NCBI GenBank assembly: GCA_022837205.1
Contig: JALHEL010000191.1
Span: 1 to 6,480 of the forward strand
Source: Leptolinea sp.
GTDB lineage: Bacteria; Chloroflexota; Anaerolineae; Anaerolineales; Anaerolineaceae
DNA: 6,480 nucleotides
Reading direction: 5' to 3'
Each line of letters opens with the position of its first letter. Positions within the stretch are counted from its first letter, which is position 1. The position numbers were made by a program, and so were the translations under genes. The notes under the pieces were generated by a model. It was not told the origin of the DNA. It saw nothing but the letters and a program-made list of their open reading frames with translations, and did not search any database. Below, piece by piece: positions 5,774-6,480 of the stretch.

Positions 5774-6480
5774 TGAATACACAGCGAATGGAAAGACTGG
5801 CAAAGAAATATGGGAACACCAACCACAACGGTGTTGCTCAACCCAAAACCTTTGCGATAAACACGATGTCTGCACTTCGTGCGAAATCCTTATCTTCAAA
5901 TGATAAGCCGAAAAATATGGGCTATACCATCAAGCGGTTACTTGATTATCTGGAAAATGATAAGAAATTGCTGATTACTGCGATTGCTTGCATTTTATTT
6001 CAGACGATAGCCACCCTTGCGGGTTCGTACATGATCCGTCCGATCATCAATACCTACATAACCCCGAAGAACGGACAGGGGGATCTTCATGGGCTGGCAA
6101 ATTCCTTAGTCATTCTGGCTTTCATTTATTTGTCCGGCGTTATTTTACAGTATTTACAACTGCGGATTATGGTGGGCGTCAGTCAACGCAGCTTAGTTCG
6201 ATTAAGGCGAGATTTATACAATAAGCTTTTAAACCTGCCGATTCGATTTTTTGATACCAACTCCAGCGGAGATATCATGTCACGATTCACCAATGATGTC
6301 GACGCTGTCGGTGAAATGCTCAATACGACAATCGTCCAACTGGTTGCGGGGACCATCACACTTATCGGTACTTTGGGATTAATGATCTACACAAATATTT
6401 GGCTGACTCTCATTACCTTGGTTATGATTCCGATTTTTACCTATGCAAGCAGGTCCATTATTCAATTCAGCCGGAAACCG
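5773..6480 (+). CDS. Second half of the heterodimeric ABC exporter (BmrD/LmrD-like), partial at right edge
   Basis: The first 236 codons of an ABC exporter membrane domain; the frame is open to the last base of the window, so the remaining helices and the ATPase domain lie beyond it. The start ATG (5773-5775) shares its A with the preceding TAA and has GAGGG (5762-5766) six bases upstream. A polar N-terminal extension of about 50 residues (ending NDKPKNMGYTIKRLLDYL, 43-60) precedes the first helix, as is usual in the LmrD/BmrD-type partner. Helices lie near 65-90, 108-130, 185-207 and 209-226. The coupling region FFDTNSSGDIMSRFTNDVDA (159-178) is highly typical. By analogy with known heterodimers it should carry the canonical catalytic Glu and switch His, but those residues are not in view. 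One-base overlap and co-direction imply equal synthesis of both halves. Confidence 0.9.
   Translation, partial: MNTQRMERLAKKYGNTNHNGVAQPKTFAINTMSALRAKSLSSNDKPKNMGYTIKRLLDYLENDKKLLITAIACILFQTIATLAGSYMIRPIINTYITPKNGQGDLHGLANSLVILAFIYLSGVILQYLQLRIMVGVSQRSLVRLRRDLYNKLLNLPIRFFDTNSSGDIMSRFTNDVDAVGEMLNTTIVQLVAGTITLIGTLGLMIYTNIWLTLITLVMIPIFTYASRSIIQFSRKP

Noticed and set aside
5573..5899. 108-codon open frame on the minus strand across the junction of the two exporter genes
   Set aside because: It lies antisense to strongly supported coding sequence, has no recognisable domain and is explained as a shadow frame.

Overview
The window fits a low- to moderate-GC Gram-positive bacterium of the Bacillota (Firmicutes) or a close relative. 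The evidence is AT-rich intergenic DNA, Shine-Dalgarno-led genes, one apparent TTG start, a YtrA-type GntR regulator next to an ABC-2 transporter, and a BmrCD/LmrCD-type heterodimeric ABC exporter. TGA is used as a normal stop at the end of all four leftward reading frames and TGG encodes Trp, so the genetic code is standard and the TGA=Trp mollicutes are excluded. I cannot name a genus.

Layout. Positions 1-86 hold a leftward intrinsic terminator. Positions 87-2155 are a compact leftward operon. In transcription order it is a promoter with overlapping inverted repeats, a 46-codon small ORF (1937-2077, unknown function), a YtrA-family GntR repressor (1557-1940), an ABC ATPase (707-1564) and an ABC-2 permease (87-710). 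Every junction in this operon is a 4- or 8-base overlap, which suggests translational coupling throughout. This is the usual design of a self-regulated YtrAB-like transporter responding to envelope stress or antimicrobials.

Divergently transcribed from it is a single gene (2291-3838) for a polytopic ArnT/PMT-like (GT-C fold) glycosyltransferase, which seems to lack the first transmembrane helix expected for the family. A 198-base gap follows. It holds a strong 11-bp inverted repeat whose right arm can also pair with the start-codon region of the next gene, and a marginal 27-codon hydrophobic ORF just upstream of the repeat.

The right end (4037-6480) carries two type I ABC exporter half-transporters overlapping by one base. 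The first is complete and has a degenerate ATPase site (Asp for the catalytic Glu, Gln for the switch His). The second runs off the window after 236 codons and should supply the catalytic site. Together they should form a heterodimeric multidrug-type exporter.

No RNA genes, CRISPR arrays, insertion sequences or phage genes were seen. The most notable unexplained items are the coupled small ORF ahead of gntR, the possible switchable leader of the exporter operon, and the shortened N terminus of the glycosyltransferase.
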